Assembly: GCF_036206005.1 (NCBI RefSeq)
Contig: NZ_CP108143.1
Location: 5,919,501 to 5,983,500 of the forward strand
From: Streptomyces sp. NBC_00178
GTDB lineage: Bacteria > Actinomycetota > Actinomycetes > Streptomycetales > Streptomycetaceae
Direction of reading: 5' to 3'
DNA: 64,000 nucleotides
Shown one piece after another: positions 15,698 to 23,555 of the stretch. Below the pieces are notes generated by a model, which had not been told where the DNA came from, searched no databases, and was given only the letters and a program-made list of their open reading frames with translations. The stretch's first letter is position 1, and each line of letters opens with the position of its first letter. Made by a program: the position numbers and the translations under genes.

Positions 15698-16330
15698 ATG
15701 ACCGACCCCGCGAACACGGACACGGGCCGGACGGCCGTCGACTTCTACTTCGATCCGGCGTGCCCGTTCGCCTGGATCACCTCCCGCTGGATGCTGGAGG
15801 TGGAGAGGGAGCGGGACATCGAGCTCCGCTTCCACGTCATGAGCCTCTTCCTGCACAACGCGGGCAACGAACTCCCCGGCTGGTACCGGGAACTGGTCGA
15901 CAGGTCGATCGGCCCGGTGCGTGTCGCCGTCGCGGCTGCGGCGGCGCACGGCACCGGTGTGCTCCGGGACCTCTACACCGCCCTGGGCAACCGCATCCAC
16001 CGCGAGAAGAGCGAGGACTTCGACGAGGTCGTCGCCGCGTCGCTCGCCGAACTCGGCCTGCCCGCCGCCCTGGCCCGCGCCGCATACACCGACGCGTACG
16101 ACGACGAGGTGCGTCGCAGCCACGAACGGGGAATGGACCCCGCCGCAGGCTCGTACGTCGGCACCCCCACGATCCACGTCGACGGCACCGTCTGGTTCGG
16201 ACCGGTCCTCAACTCGGTGCCGCGGGGGGAGGAAGCGGCCCGGCTCTTCGACAGCTTCCGCGTCCTCGCAGGCCACCCGGACTTCTTCGAGCTGAAGCGG
16301 GAGCGCACCGGGAGCCTGGACGCGGGCTGA
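15698..16330 (+). CDS. DsbA-fold oxidoreductase of the mycothiol-dependent nitroreductase (Rv2466c-like) family
   Basis: 210 aa. The N-terminus VDFYFDPACPFAWITSRWML is a thioredoxin-fold strand and active-site loop, and VGTPTIHVDGTVWFGPVLNS supplies the cis-Pro (GTP) and the Rv2466c-like C-terminal signature. Rv2466c of Mycobacterium uses a CPWC motif with mycothiol. Here the motif reads C-P-F-A, so the resolving cysteine is missing and a monothiol mechanism would be required. It is cytoplasmic, with no signal peptide. It is a single gene with a leaderless-type promoter. Family membership is clear; activity is inference. Confidence 0.85.
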   Translation: MTDPANTDTGRTAVDFYFDPACPFAWITSRWMLEVERERDIELRFHVMSLFLHNAGNELPGWYRELVDRSIGPVRVAVAAAAAHGTGVLRDLYTALGNRIHREKSEDFDEVVAASLAELGLPAALARAAYTDAYDDEVRRSHERGMDPAAGSYVGTPTIHVDGTVWFGPVLNSVPRGEEAARLFDSFRVLAGHPDFFELKRERTGSLDAG

Positions 16331-16419
16331 GGCCGCGCACTCGGGGAGTCCGTGGGCACGGCCCGCCGCCGGGCGGCGGCCGGGCATCCTCCCTGGCCTT
16401 GCACAGCGGCGCCGGGGCC

Positions 16420-16695
16420 ATGGATGCTGGGACCGTGCCAGGACAGCGCAAGCGGAAACGTCAGCGGCGGCCGGGAATGCCGGCCCATCCCGGAGACGGA
16501 CACTGGCAGACGGTGTACGAAACCCAAGACGCGGCCGAGTTCCACGCCCACCTGCGGAGACTGCGCGCCCGGCCGGAGCGGGTCGACGAGTCGAAGCTCC
16601 GGATCGACACCCTCTGCGGACGCCTGACGTATCCGACCACCTACCGGTTGAGCCGGCTCGTGCCGGGCCCGGCACGAGAGCCCGGCCAGGCGTAG
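16420..16695 (+). CDS. Small basic hypothetical protein
   Basis: 91 aa from the ATG at 16420 (a GTG at 16435 is the alternative). It has a strongly basic N-terminus (PGQRKRKRQRRPGM) followed by a short conserved-looking domain: WQTVYETQDAAEFHAHLRRL and ESKLRIDTLCGRLTYPTTYR. I believe similar proteins occur in other streptomycetes but no function is known. The basic tail could bind nucleic acid. It ends 6 bp from the convergent chelatase gene. Confidence 0.65.
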   Translation: MDAGTVPGQRKRKRQRRPGMPAHPGDGHWQTVYETQDAAEFHAHLRRLRARPERVDESKLRIDTLCGRLTYPTTYRLSRLVPGPAREPGQA

Positions 16696-16701
16696 GCACG
16701 C

Positions 16702-17454
16702 CTAAGCGCTCATCGCCCCCGGCGCCACGACACGCGCCTCGTCGTACCGGGTCAGCAGCAGCCGCGCCAGCGCGGGGGACGGCCCGAGGACGGCGGCCAG
16801 AGCATCGGCCCCGGCCTCCCGCGCGCCCGCCGCGATCCGGTCGGGCAGGCGCCCGGGGGCGATGACGTACGGGGCGACCGCGACCCGCCGTACGCCGTCG
16901 GCCCGCAGGGCCCGCACCACGTCGGCGGTGCGGGGAAGAGATGCGGAGGCGAACGCGGGCCGCACGGCGCACCAACCGGTGTGCCGCAGCTCCCGCGCGA
17001 TGTCAGCGATCACCGCGCTCGCCTCCGGGTCCGTGGAGCCCGCCGACGCCAGGACGAGCCCGGTCGTCGGCCTGTCGGCGGGCGAGAGCCCCGCTTCGGC
17101 GAGCCGCTGCTCCAGCGCCGCGTTCAGCAGGGGTGACGGGCCGAGGACACCCGCCTGGGTGATCCGCAGCCCGGGGAGCCGGGTCCGTGCCTCGTGCAGC
17201 ACGGCGGGGATGTCCGTCTTGGCGTGGAAGGCGCGGGTCAGCAGCAGCGGAAGCGCGACGACCTCGCCCGCGCCCTCGGAGGCCAGGCGCTCCAGGACCC
17301 GGGGTACCGACGGGGCGTTGAACTCCAGGAAGCCCGTCTCCACGCGCAGCCCGGGCCGCAGCGACCGCACCCGCGCGGTGAGCGCGTGCACGGTCGCCGC
17401 GTGCCGCGGGTCACGGCTGCCGTGGGCGACGACGAGGAGTACGGGTGAGGCCAT
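16702..17454 (-). CDS. Sirohydrochlorin chelatase (CbiX/SirB family)
   Basis: 250 aa. Two CbiX half-domains are visible: the first starts LLVVAHGSRDPRHAATVH with the metal-handling His of AHGSRD, then ALPLLLTRAFHAKTDI carries the second conserved His; the second repeat contains LVLASAGSTDPEASAV and VRRVAVAPYVIAPGRLPDRI. The enzyme inserts Fe2+ into sirohydrochlorin to make siroheme, the cofactor of the sulfite reductase encoded at the other end of this operon. It is last in the minus-strand sulfur operon, 6 bp after the permease stop. Confidence 0.93.
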   Translation of the reverse strand: MASPVLLVVAHGSRDPRHAATVHALTARVRSLRPGLRVETGFLEFNAPSVPRVLERLASEGAGEVVALPLLLTRAFHAKTDIPAVLHEARTRLPGLRITQAGVLGPSPLLNAALEQRLAEAGLSPADRPTTGLVLASAGSTDPEASAVIADIARELRHTGWCAVRPAFASASLPRTADVVRALRADGVRRVAVAPYVIAPGRLPDRIAAGAREAGADALAAVLGPSPALARLLLTRYDEARVVAPGAMSA

Positions 17455-17460
17455 CGCCGC

Positions 17461-18339
17461 TCAGCCCTTGACCAGGAGACCGCGGCTGCGCAGGACCCGC
17501 CGCTCCAGCGGGCTGAAGATCAGCAGGTCGATCGCGATGCCGACGAACAGGATGAGGAGGATGGCCAGGAAGATCCCCGGCATGTCGAAGTTGTTCCGGC
17601 CGTTCTCCAGCAACTGGCCGAGGCCCAGGCCGAGATCGGGCGAGGACGCGATGATCTCGGCGGCCATGAGCGAGCGCCAGGAGAACGCCCATCCCTGCTT
17701 GAGGCCCGCCAGATAGCCGGGCAGCGCGGCCGGCAGCACGATGTGGATCGTCCCCTTCAGCCCCGTCGCCCCGATCGTGCGGCCCGCACGCAGGAACAGC
17801 GGCGGCACCTGGTCGACCCCCGAGACCAGGCCGTTGGCCACGGAGGGCACGGCGCCGAGCAGGATCACGGCGTACATCGTCTTGTCGTCCAGGCCCAGCC
17901 AGATGATGGCCGGAGCCACCCATGCCACCGACGGCAGGGACTGCAGACCGGACAGGATCGGGCCGATCGCCGCCCGCACCACCGTCACCCGCGCCACCAG
18001 CAGACCGAGCGGTGTGCCGATCGCGACGGCCATCACGAAGCCGAGCAGACCGCGCGACACGCTGGTCCAGACCACCTCCAGGAGGGTGCCCTGCACCCAC
18101 ATGTCGGTCAGGCTGTCCCAGACCGCGGCCGGGGGAGGGAGCTTGTAGTCGTCGGTGACCTTCGCCCAGACGAGCACCTGCCAGACCAGGACCACGAGGA
18201 CGACCGCGGTGACCGGCGGCAGGACCTTGTCGCGCAGGATCTCGCGGGCCGGGGTCCTGCGCACCTGCACGGCGTCGAGCGCGTCGAGGCCCGCTTCGAG
18301 TCCGGCCAGGTCGTCGGCCTTCGTATCAGTGCTGGCCAT
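17461..18339 (-). CDS. Sulfonate/nitrate-type ABC transporter permease (SsuC-like)
   Basis: 292 aa from the ATG at 18339 (GGGGAGA upstream; an in-frame start at 18357 is possible). It has a cytoplasmic N-terminal tail, then six helices, beginning VTAVVLVVLVWQVLVWAKVT. The BPD_transp_1 loop is near residue 190 (FLRAGRTIGATGLKGTIHIV then LPAALPGYLAGLKQGWAFSW), the typical ATPase contact of the SsuC/TauC/NrtB family. It overlaps the ATPase gene by 14 bp. In this sulfur-assimilation context it likely imports sulfate esters or sulfonates; the substrate is inferred from context only. Confidence 0.9.
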   Translation of the reverse strand: MASTDTKADDLAGLEAGLDALDAVQVRRTPAREILRDKVLPPVTAVVLVVLVWQVLVWAKVTDDYKLPPPAAVWDSLTDMWVQGTLLEVVWTSVSRGLLGFVMAVAIGTPLGLLVARVTVVRAAIGPILSGLQSLPSVAWVAPAIIWLGLDDKTMYAVILLGAVPSVANGLVSGVDQVPPLFLRAGRTIGATGLKGTIHIVLPAALPGYLAGLKQGWAFSWRSLMAAEIIASSPDLGLGLGQLLENGRNNFDMPGIFLAILLILFVGIAIDLLIFSPLERRVLRSRGLLVKG

Positions 18340-19117
18340 GGCGGCGGATCTCCCCACGCAGTTGTTCGGTGATCTCGACGGACAGCTCCGCGACGGCGGT
18401 GTCCTCGATGCGGCGCGGCTGCTCGATGTCCACCGTCCACTCGCGCGCGATGCGGCCGGGGCGCGACGAGAGCAGGATGACGCGCTGCGCGAGCCGTACG
18501 GCCTCGCGCACGTTGTGGGTGACGAAGAGGACCGACGCGTTCGTCTCGTGCCAGATCCGCGTCAGCTCGTCGTGCAGCACGTCCCGGGTGATGGCGTCGA
18601 GAGCCGCGAACGGTTCGTCCATCAGCAGCAGCTGGCTGTCCTGGGCGAGCGCGCGGGCCATCGCCACGCGCTGGCGCATGCCGCCCGAGAGCTCGTGCAC
18701 CCGCTTGCCGTACGCCCCGCTCAGGCGCACGAGTTCGAGCAGGCGCTCGGCCTCGGGGCGGCGGTCCGCCTTGGGCACCCCGCGCAGCCGCAGGGCCAGT
18801 TCGATGTTCTTGCCCGCGGTCAGCCAAGGGAAGAGGGCGTGCTCCTGGAACATCAGGGCCGGCCGCCCGCCGGGGGTCTCGATGGACCCCGCGGTCGGGC
18901 GGTCGAGCCCCGCGACCAGGTTGAGCAGGGTGGACTTACCGCACCCGGACGCTCCCAGGAGGGTGACGAACTCGCCCGGAGCGACATCGAGTGTGATGTC
19001 GTCCAGGACGAGCTGCTGCCCCGTGGGTCCGGCGAAGGACTTCGAGACATGCGTGATGCGGGCGGCGTACTCGACCGCTGCACGGTCCTCGGCCTTGGTG
19101 AGGGTGGTGGTCGCCAT
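18326..19117 (-). CDS. Sulfonate/nitrate-type ABC transporter ATPase (SsuB-like)
   Basis: 263 aa from the ATG at 19117, which has AGGAGG 7-8 nt upstream; a GTG at 19126 inside that site is less likely. Walker A is LLGASGCGKSTLLNLVAG, Q-loop MFQEHALFPWL, signature ELSGGMRQRVAMARAL, Walker B LLLMDEPFAALD, and the H-loop VLFVTHNVREAV. All are intact. It energises the SsuC-like permease and overlaps it by 14 bp. It sits 49 bp downstream of the binding-protein gene, so the three form one transporter. Confidence 0.93.
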   Translation of the reverse strand: MATTTLTKAEDRAAVEYAARITHVSKSFAGPTGQQLVLDDITLDVAPGEFVTLLGASGCGKSTLLNLVAGLDRPTAGSIETPGGRPALMFQEHALFPWLTAGKNIELALRLRGVPKADRRPEAERLLELVRLSGAYGKRVHELSGGMRQRVAMARALAQDSQLLLMDEPFAALDAITRDVLHDELTRIWHETNASVLFVTHNVREAVRLAQRVILLSSRPGRIAREWTVDIEQPRRIEDTAVAELSVEITEQLRGEIRRHGQH

Positions 19118-19166
19118 GGTCGTCACCTCCTGGGAGACGTCAGGATTCCTGGTGCGGTCGGGTGGG

Positions 19167-20282
19167 CTACTCGGCGCCGAGACCGGCGTCGGCGACCGCG
19201 GGCTGACCCGCGGCCTCGAGGATCTTGTTCAGCGGCCTCAGGTCGTAGATGCCGGCCAGGTCGGGCTTCTCCAGCAGACCGGCCTTCACCGCGTGGTCCG
19301 CCTGCGCCTGGAGCGTCGCGGCCAGCGGGTCGTCGGTGATCTGGATCGACTTCCACGCCGGGTCGAGGACGTCGGCGGGGAGCGCCTTGCCGCTGAGCTT
19401 CTCCAGGGCGCTGTTGGCCGAGGCCTTCGCCTTGTCAGGGTTGGCGTTGATCCACTTGTTGGTGTTCACCGTGCCGCGCAGCACCGCGTCGACGACGTCG
19501 GGGTGCTCGGAGAGGAACTTCTGCGACACGATGATGTTCGTGATGACGAACTTGTCGTCCGGCCACAGCTTCGACTCGTCGAGCAGGACCTTGCCGCCCT
19601 CGGCGACCAGCTTGGAGGCGGTCGGCTCCGGAACCCAGGCGCCGTCCAGGGAACCCGACTTGAAGGCGTCCGGGGTGACCTTGTTGTCCGAGCGGACGAC
19701 CGAGACGTCGCCCTTTCCGCTCTGGGCGTCGACCTTCCAGCCCTTCTCGCTGATCCAGTTGAGGAAGGCCACGTCCTGGGTGTTGCCGAGCTGCGGGGTG
19801 GCGATCTTCTTGCCCTTGAGGTCGTCCAGGGTCTTGATCTTCTTCGGGTCGACGACCAGCTTCACGCCGCCCGACGCCGAACCGCCGATGATCCGCAGGC
19901 TCTGGCCCTTGGACTTGCTGTAGCCGTTGATCGAGGGCGAGGGGCCGATGAAGCCGATGTCGATCGAACCCGCGTTGAGCGCCTCGATCTCGGAGGGCCC
20001 GGCGTTGAACGTCGAGGGCTTGACCGTGGTGCCGCCCAGCTCCTTGGCGATGAGGCCCTCCTGGATGCCGACCAGGGCGGTGGCGTGCGTGAGGTTCGGG
20101 AAGTACCCGATCTTCACGGTGTCCGTGGAGAGCTTCTTCCCGTCGGCGGAGACGTTCGACTTGTCACCGTCGTCGTCCTTCGCCTCGGATCCGTAACCGC
20201 AGGCGGTGAGCGCCACGGCGAGCAGCGGGAGTGCGGCGGCAGCGGCGAGGCTGCGGCGGATGGTGGTACGGGTGGCAGGCAC
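19167..20282 (-). CDS. Sulfonate-type ABC transporter substrate-binding lipoprotein (SsuA-like)
   Basis: 371 aa from a GTG with GAGAGGAAA upstream. The lipobox is LLAVALTAC (Cys near residue 24), so it is a membrane-anchored lipoprotein. The mature protein is an NMT1/ThiY or SsuA-type two-lobe binding protein: KIGYFPNLTHATALVGIQEG, AGPSEIEALNAGSIDIGFIG and LKGKKIATPQLGNTQDVAFL. Location in a cys operon suggests an organosulfur or sulfate-like ligand. It is separated from cysN by two tiny coupled ORFs. Confidence 0.9.
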   Translation of the reverse strand: MPATRTTIRRSLAAAAALPLLAVALTACGYGSEAKDDDGDKSNVSADGKKLSTDTVKIGYFPNLTHATALVGIQEGLIAKELGGTTVKPSTFNAGPSEIEALNAGSIDIGFIGPSPSINGYSKSKGQSLRIIGGSASGGVKLVVDPKKIKTLDDLKGKKIATPQLGNTQDVAFLNWISEKGWKVDAQSGKGDVSVVRSDNKVTPDAFKSGSLDGAWVPEPTASKLVAEGGKVLLDESKLWPDDKFVITNIIVSQKFLSEHPDVVDAVLRGTVNTNKWINANPDKAKASANSALEKLSGKALPADVLDPAWKSIQITDDPLAATLQAQADHAVKAGLLEKPDLAGIYDLRPLNKILEAAGQPAVADAGLGAE

Positions 20283-20311
20283 GGGAGGCTTTCCTCTCGT
20301 CGGCCCGGTTC

Positions 20312-20419
20312 TCACATCCCCCGGAAACCGGGTGGCGCGGCCGGGTGGTCGGCAGGTCTTCGTCTGAACTGGCGGTGCCGGTGGTACGAGCGGGCGCGCA
20401 GGCAGTGCGCGTACGTCAT
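20312..20419 (-). CDS. Possible 35-aa coupled mini-ORF between cysN and the binding-protein gene
   Basis: ATG at 20419 overlaps the stop of the preceding mini-ORF in TGATG; the ORF ends at 20312, 29 bp before the binding-protein start. It begins MTYAHCLRARSYHRHRQF and is very basic (many Arg and His), with one Cys. It has no recognisable family. It could be a leader or coupling peptide, or a chance ORF. The evidence is only position and the overlapping stop/start. Confidence 0.3.
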   Translation of the reverse strand: MTYAHCLRARSYHRHRQFRRRPADHPAAPPGFRGM

Positions 20420-20517
20420 CACGCACATCGCCCGACCCCGCCCTGGCCGCTGCCGAGGGCGCCGCTGCCGACGCGGCCGCCCTCCTTCGCGAAGGTCGAG
20501 AAGAAGTCGTCGGTCAT
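20419..20517 (-). CDS. Possible 32-aa mini-ORF coupled to cysN
   Basis: It starts inside the cysN stop (TGATG) and encodes MTDDFFSTFAKEGG followed by a Gly/Ser/Val-rich tail and a C-terminal Cys-Ala. The acidic, aromatic start followed by a Gly-rich tail does not resemble a signal or leader peptide I know. Its stop overlaps the next mini-ORF in the same way. It is below normal annotation limits; conservation is not known to me. Confidence 0.35.
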   Translation of the reverse strand: MTDDFFSTFAKEGGRVGSGALGSGQGGVGRCA

Positions 20518-21854
20518 CAGAAGTCCCACTCCGCGTCCTGGGCGGCCGCGTCCGCGTCCGCCTCGGTGGTGGTGGCGAACGACGCGCCCGCCATCCCGGC
20601 CGACAGCGTCGTGCCGTCGGCGGGGTCGATCAGCAGGAAGGAGCCGGTGCGCCGCGAGTCCGCGTAGGCGTCGAGCGCGAGGGGCTCGGCGGTACGAACC
20701 ACGACCCGGCCGATGTCGTTGGCCACGAGCTGCCCGGGCGCCGGGTGCTGGGACAGGTCGTCCAGCGTCAGGCGCGACGGGATGTCCTTCACGAGCGCCT
20801 TGACCGTACGCGTGGTGTGCTTGAGCAGCACCCGCTGGCCCACGGTGAGCGGGCGGTCGGCCACGTGGCAGACCGTCGCCTCGACGTCCTGGGTGACGGC
20901 GGGCGAGTCGCCCACCGGGGCGATCAGGTCGCCCCGCGAGACGTCGATGTCGTCGGCCAGCCGGATCGTCACCGACTGCGGCGCCCAGGCGGTGTCGACG
21001 CCCACCCCGAGCGCGTCGATCCCCTCGATCGTCGTCGTGCGCCCGGACGGCAGCACGGCGACGCTCTCCCCGACCCGGAACACCCCGGCCGCGATCTGAC
21101 CCGCGTATCCCCGGTAGTCGCGGTGCTCGGCGGTCTGCGGGCGGATCACGTACTGGACCGGGAAACGGGCGTGGCACTCGGTGAGGTCGTGGCTGACCGG
21201 GACCGTCTCCAGGTGTTCCAGGACCGTCGGGCCGCCGTACCAGTCCATGTGGGCGGACGGCTCCACCACGTTGTCCCCCGCCAGCGCCGAGATCGGGATC
21301 GCGGTGATCTCCGGGACGCCCAGGGAGGCGGCGTACGCGGTGAACTCCTCGGCTATCGCGGCGAACACGGGCTCCGCGTAGTCCACGAGGTCCATCTTGT
21401 TCACGGCGAGGACGACGTGCGGGACCCGCAGCAGCGCGGCGACCGCCGCGTGCCGGCGGGTCTGCTCCACCACGCCGTTGCGGGCGTCGACCAGGACGAC
21501 GGCCAGCTCCGCGGTGGACGCGCCGGTCACCATGTTGCGGGTGTACTGCACGTGCCCTGGGGTGTCGGCCAGGATGAAGCGGCGCCGCGGGGTGGCGAAG
21601 TAGCGGTAGGCCACGTCGATGGTGATGCCCTGCTCGCGCTCGGCCCGCAGACCGTCCGTCAGCAGGGCCAGGTCGGGTGCCTCCTGGCCGCGGTTGGTGG
21701 AGGCCAGCGCGACGGCCTCCAGCTGGTCGGTGAGGACCGACTTGGAGTCGTGCAGCAGGCGTCCGACGAGCGTGGACTTGCCGTCGTCGACGGAGCCGGC
21801 CGTGGCGAAGCGCAGCAGGGTGGTGGCCGAGAGCTGCTCGGTGGTGGTGGTCAT
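20517..21854 (-). CDS. cysN: Sulfate adenylyltransferase GTPase subunit CysN
   Basis: 445 aa. It is an EF-Tu-like GTPase: G1 AGSVDDGKSTLVGRLL, G3 ADTPGHVQY, G4 AVNKMDLVD, then two beta-barrel domains. With CysD it forms ATP sulfurylase, where GTP hydrolysis drives formation of adenosine 5'-phosphosulfate from sulfate and ATP. It is the GTPase-only form; APS kinase is a separate gene (cysC) in the same operon. It starts 200 bp downstream of cysD, a wider gap than elsewhere in the operon, containing a GC hairpin. Confidence 0.96.
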   Translation of the reverse strand: MTTTTEQLSATTLLRFATAGSVDDGKSTLVGRLLHDSKSVLTDQLEAVALASTNRGQEAPDLALLTDGLRAEREQGITIDVAYRYFATPRRRFILADTPGHVQYTRNMVTGASTAELAVVLVDARNGVVEQTRRHAAVAALLRVPHVVLAVNKMDLVDYAEPVFAAIAEEFTAYAASLGVPEITAIPISALAGDNVVEPSAHMDWYGGPTVLEHLETVPVSHDLTECHARFPVQYVIRPQTAEHRDYRGYAGQIAAGVFRVGESVAVLPSGRTTTIEGIDALGVGVDTAWAPQSVTIRLADDIDVSRGDLIAPVGDSPAVTQDVEATVCHVADRPLTVGQRVLLKHTTRTVKALVKDIPSRLTLDDLSQHPAPGQLVANDIGRVVVRTAEPLALDAYADSRRTGSFLLIDPADGTTLSAGMAGASFATTTEADADAAAQDAEWDF

Positions 21855-22012
21855 GGCGGGCCTCTCGTGTGGATCAGGCCGGTTCGGGGAGCGGGGTCGG
21901 GTGCCGTGCGTCGCAGGGCGGAGGAAGGGGGCGGGTGGAGCGGTCGGGTCCCGGCCCGCCCGAACGGAGCCGAGAGCTCCGGGAAGGCCGGCGGCGGCGC
22001 CGTGAGGTGGCG

Positions 22013-22035
22013 CGCCGGGGCACGCGGCCCCGGCG
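22013..22035 (-). other. GC-rich hairpin in the cysD-cysN gap
   Basis: CGCCGGGGC and GCCCCGGCG form a perfect 9-bp stem with a 5-nt loop, about 20 nt after the cysD stop in the direction of transcription. It could lower downstream expression or protect the upstream mRNA end. A full terminator role is uncertain because cysN belongs to the same pathway. Confidence 0.45.
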
Positions 22036-22054
22036 TGGTCCGCCCGGGAGGCCC

Positions 22055-22990
22055 TCAGAAGTACCCCTCGCGCTTGCGGTCCTCCATCGCGGCCTCGGAC
22101 ATCTTGTCGTCGGCGCGGGTCGCGCCCCGCTCCGTGAGCCGGGAGGCGGCGATCTCGGTGATCACGGCGTCCAGGGTCGTGGCGTCGGAGTCGACGGCGC
22201 CGGTGCAGGACATGTCCCCGACGGTGCGGTACCGCACCTGGCGGGTCTCGACCGTCTCGTGTTCCTTGGGGCCGCCCCAGTCGCCGGCGGTCAGCCACAT
22301 GCCCGAACGGCTGAAGACCTCCCGCTCGTGGGCGAAGTAGATCTCCGGGAGCTCGATGCCCTCGCGCTCGATGTACTGCCAGACGTCGAGCTCGGTCCAG
22401 TTGGAGATCGGGAAGACCCGGACGTGCTCACCGGGGGCGTGCCGGCCGTTGTAGAGCTGCCACAGCTCGGGTCGCTGGCGGCGCGGGTCCCACTGGGAGA
22501 ACTCGTCGCGCAGCGAGAAGACCCGCTCCTTGGCCCGCGCCTTCTCCTCGTCGCGGCGGCCGCCGCCGAACACGGCGTCGAAGCGGTGCTGCTGGATGGC
22601 CTCGGTGAGCGGGACCGTCTGCAGCGGGTTGCGCGTGCCGTCGGGCCGCTCGCGGAGCTTGCCGGCGTCGATGTACTCCTGGACGGAGGCCACGTGCAGG
22701 CGCAGCCCGTGCTTCTCGACGGTGCGGTCGCGGTAGTCGAGGACCTCGGGGAAGTTGTGCCCGGTGTCCACGTGCAGCAGCGTGAACGGGACGGGCGCCG
22801 GGGCGAACGCCTTCAGCGCGAGGTGGAGCATCAGGATCGAGTCCTTGCCGCCGGAGAAGAGGATCACCGGCCGCTCGAACTCACCCGCCACCTCACGGAA
22901 GATGTGCACCGCCTCCGACTCCAGGGAGTCCAGGTGGCTGAGCGCGTACGGGTTGACGGTGCCTTCCGGCACGGTGGCGACGGTGCTCAC
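22055..22990 (-). CDS. cysD: Sulfate adenylyltransferase subunit CysD
   Basis: 311 aa, the standard length. The PP-loop motif VILFSGGKDSILMLHL (near residue 45) binds ATP. Further family blocks are VDTGHNFPEVLDYRD, GGRRDEEKARAKERVFSLRD and PISNWTELDVWQYI. It catalyses adenylation of sulfate and needs CysN for energy. It overlaps cysC by 4 bp. The C-terminus MEDRKREGYF is typical. Confidence 0.97.
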   Translation of the reverse strand: MSTVATVPEGTVNPYALSHLDSLESEAVHIFREVAGEFERPVILFSGGKDSILMLHLALKAFAPAPVPFTLLHVDTGHNFPEVLDYRDRTVEKHGLRLHVASVQEYIDAGKLRERPDGTRNPLQTVPLTEAIQQHRFDAVFGGGRRDEEKARAKERVFSLRDEFSQWDPRRQRPELWQLYNGRHAPGEHVRVFPISNWTELDVWQYIEREGIELPEIYFAHEREVFSRSGMWLTAGDWGGPKEHETVETRQVRYRTVGDMSCTGAVDSDATTLDAVITEIAASRLTERGATRADDKMSEAAMEDRKREGYF

Positions 22991-23532
22991 GCCAGGCCCC
23001 TCTCGGTGAGCAGCGCGCGAAGCGCCGCTGCGGACTCCTGCACGGTCTGCTGGTGCGACTCGATCCGCAGGTCCGGGGACTCAGGGGCCTCGTAGGGGTC
23101 GTCGACCCCGGTGAGACCGGTGAGCTCGCCCGCCGCCTGCTTGGCGTACAGCCCCTTCACATCGCGCTCGGAGCACACCTCGACCGGTGTGGCGACGTGC
23201 ACCTCCACGTAGGCCGTGCCCTCCCGCTGATGACGCTTGCGCACCGCGTCACGGCTGTCGGCGTAGGGGGCGATGACCGGGACGAGGGCCTTCACACCGT
23301 TGGCGGCCAGCAGTTCGGCGACGAAGCCGATGCGCTGCACGTTGGTGTGCCGGTCCTCGCGGGAGAAGCCGAGGCCCGCGGAGAGGAACTCCCGGATCTC
23401 GTCTCCGTCGAGCACCTCGACCCGGTGCCCGTCCGCCCGCAGCCGGCCCGCCAGTTCGTACGCGATGGTGGTCTTGCCGGCGCTCGGCAGACCGGTGAGC
23501 CAGACGGTGGCTCCCGTCTCCGTCACGCTCAT
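22987..23532 (-). CDS. cysC: Adenylylsulfate kinase CysC
   Basis: 181 aa from the ATG at 23532, which has AGGAGA 7 nt upstream; another in-frame ATG at 23556 overlaps the cysH stop and would add 8 residues. P-loop GLPSAGKTTIAYEL, then the APS-binding regions LDGDEIREFLSAGLGFSRED and VIAPYADSRDAVR. It phosphorylates APS to PAPS in the cytoplasm. Its presence beside a reductase with APS-type cysteines means both APS and PAPS may be used, or that PAPS serves sulfotransferases. Confidence 0.95.
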   Translation of the reverse strand: MSVTETGATVWLTGLPSAGKTTIAYELAGRLRADGHRVEVLDGDEIREFLSAGLGFSREDRHTNVQRIGFVAELLAANGVKALVPVIAPYADSRDAVRKRHQREGTAYVEVHVATPVEVCSERDVKGLYAKQAAGELTGLTGVDDPYEAPESPDLRIESHQQTVQESAAALRALLTERGLA

Positions 23533-23555
23533 CGATATCTCCTGATCAGTCGTCA

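Noticed and set aside
18369..22340. A 1323-codon plus-strand open frame
   Set aside because: It lies antisense to the sulfonate transporter, cysN and cysD genes, has low-complexity Arg/Val/Gly composition and no domain. It is a GC-bias shadow.
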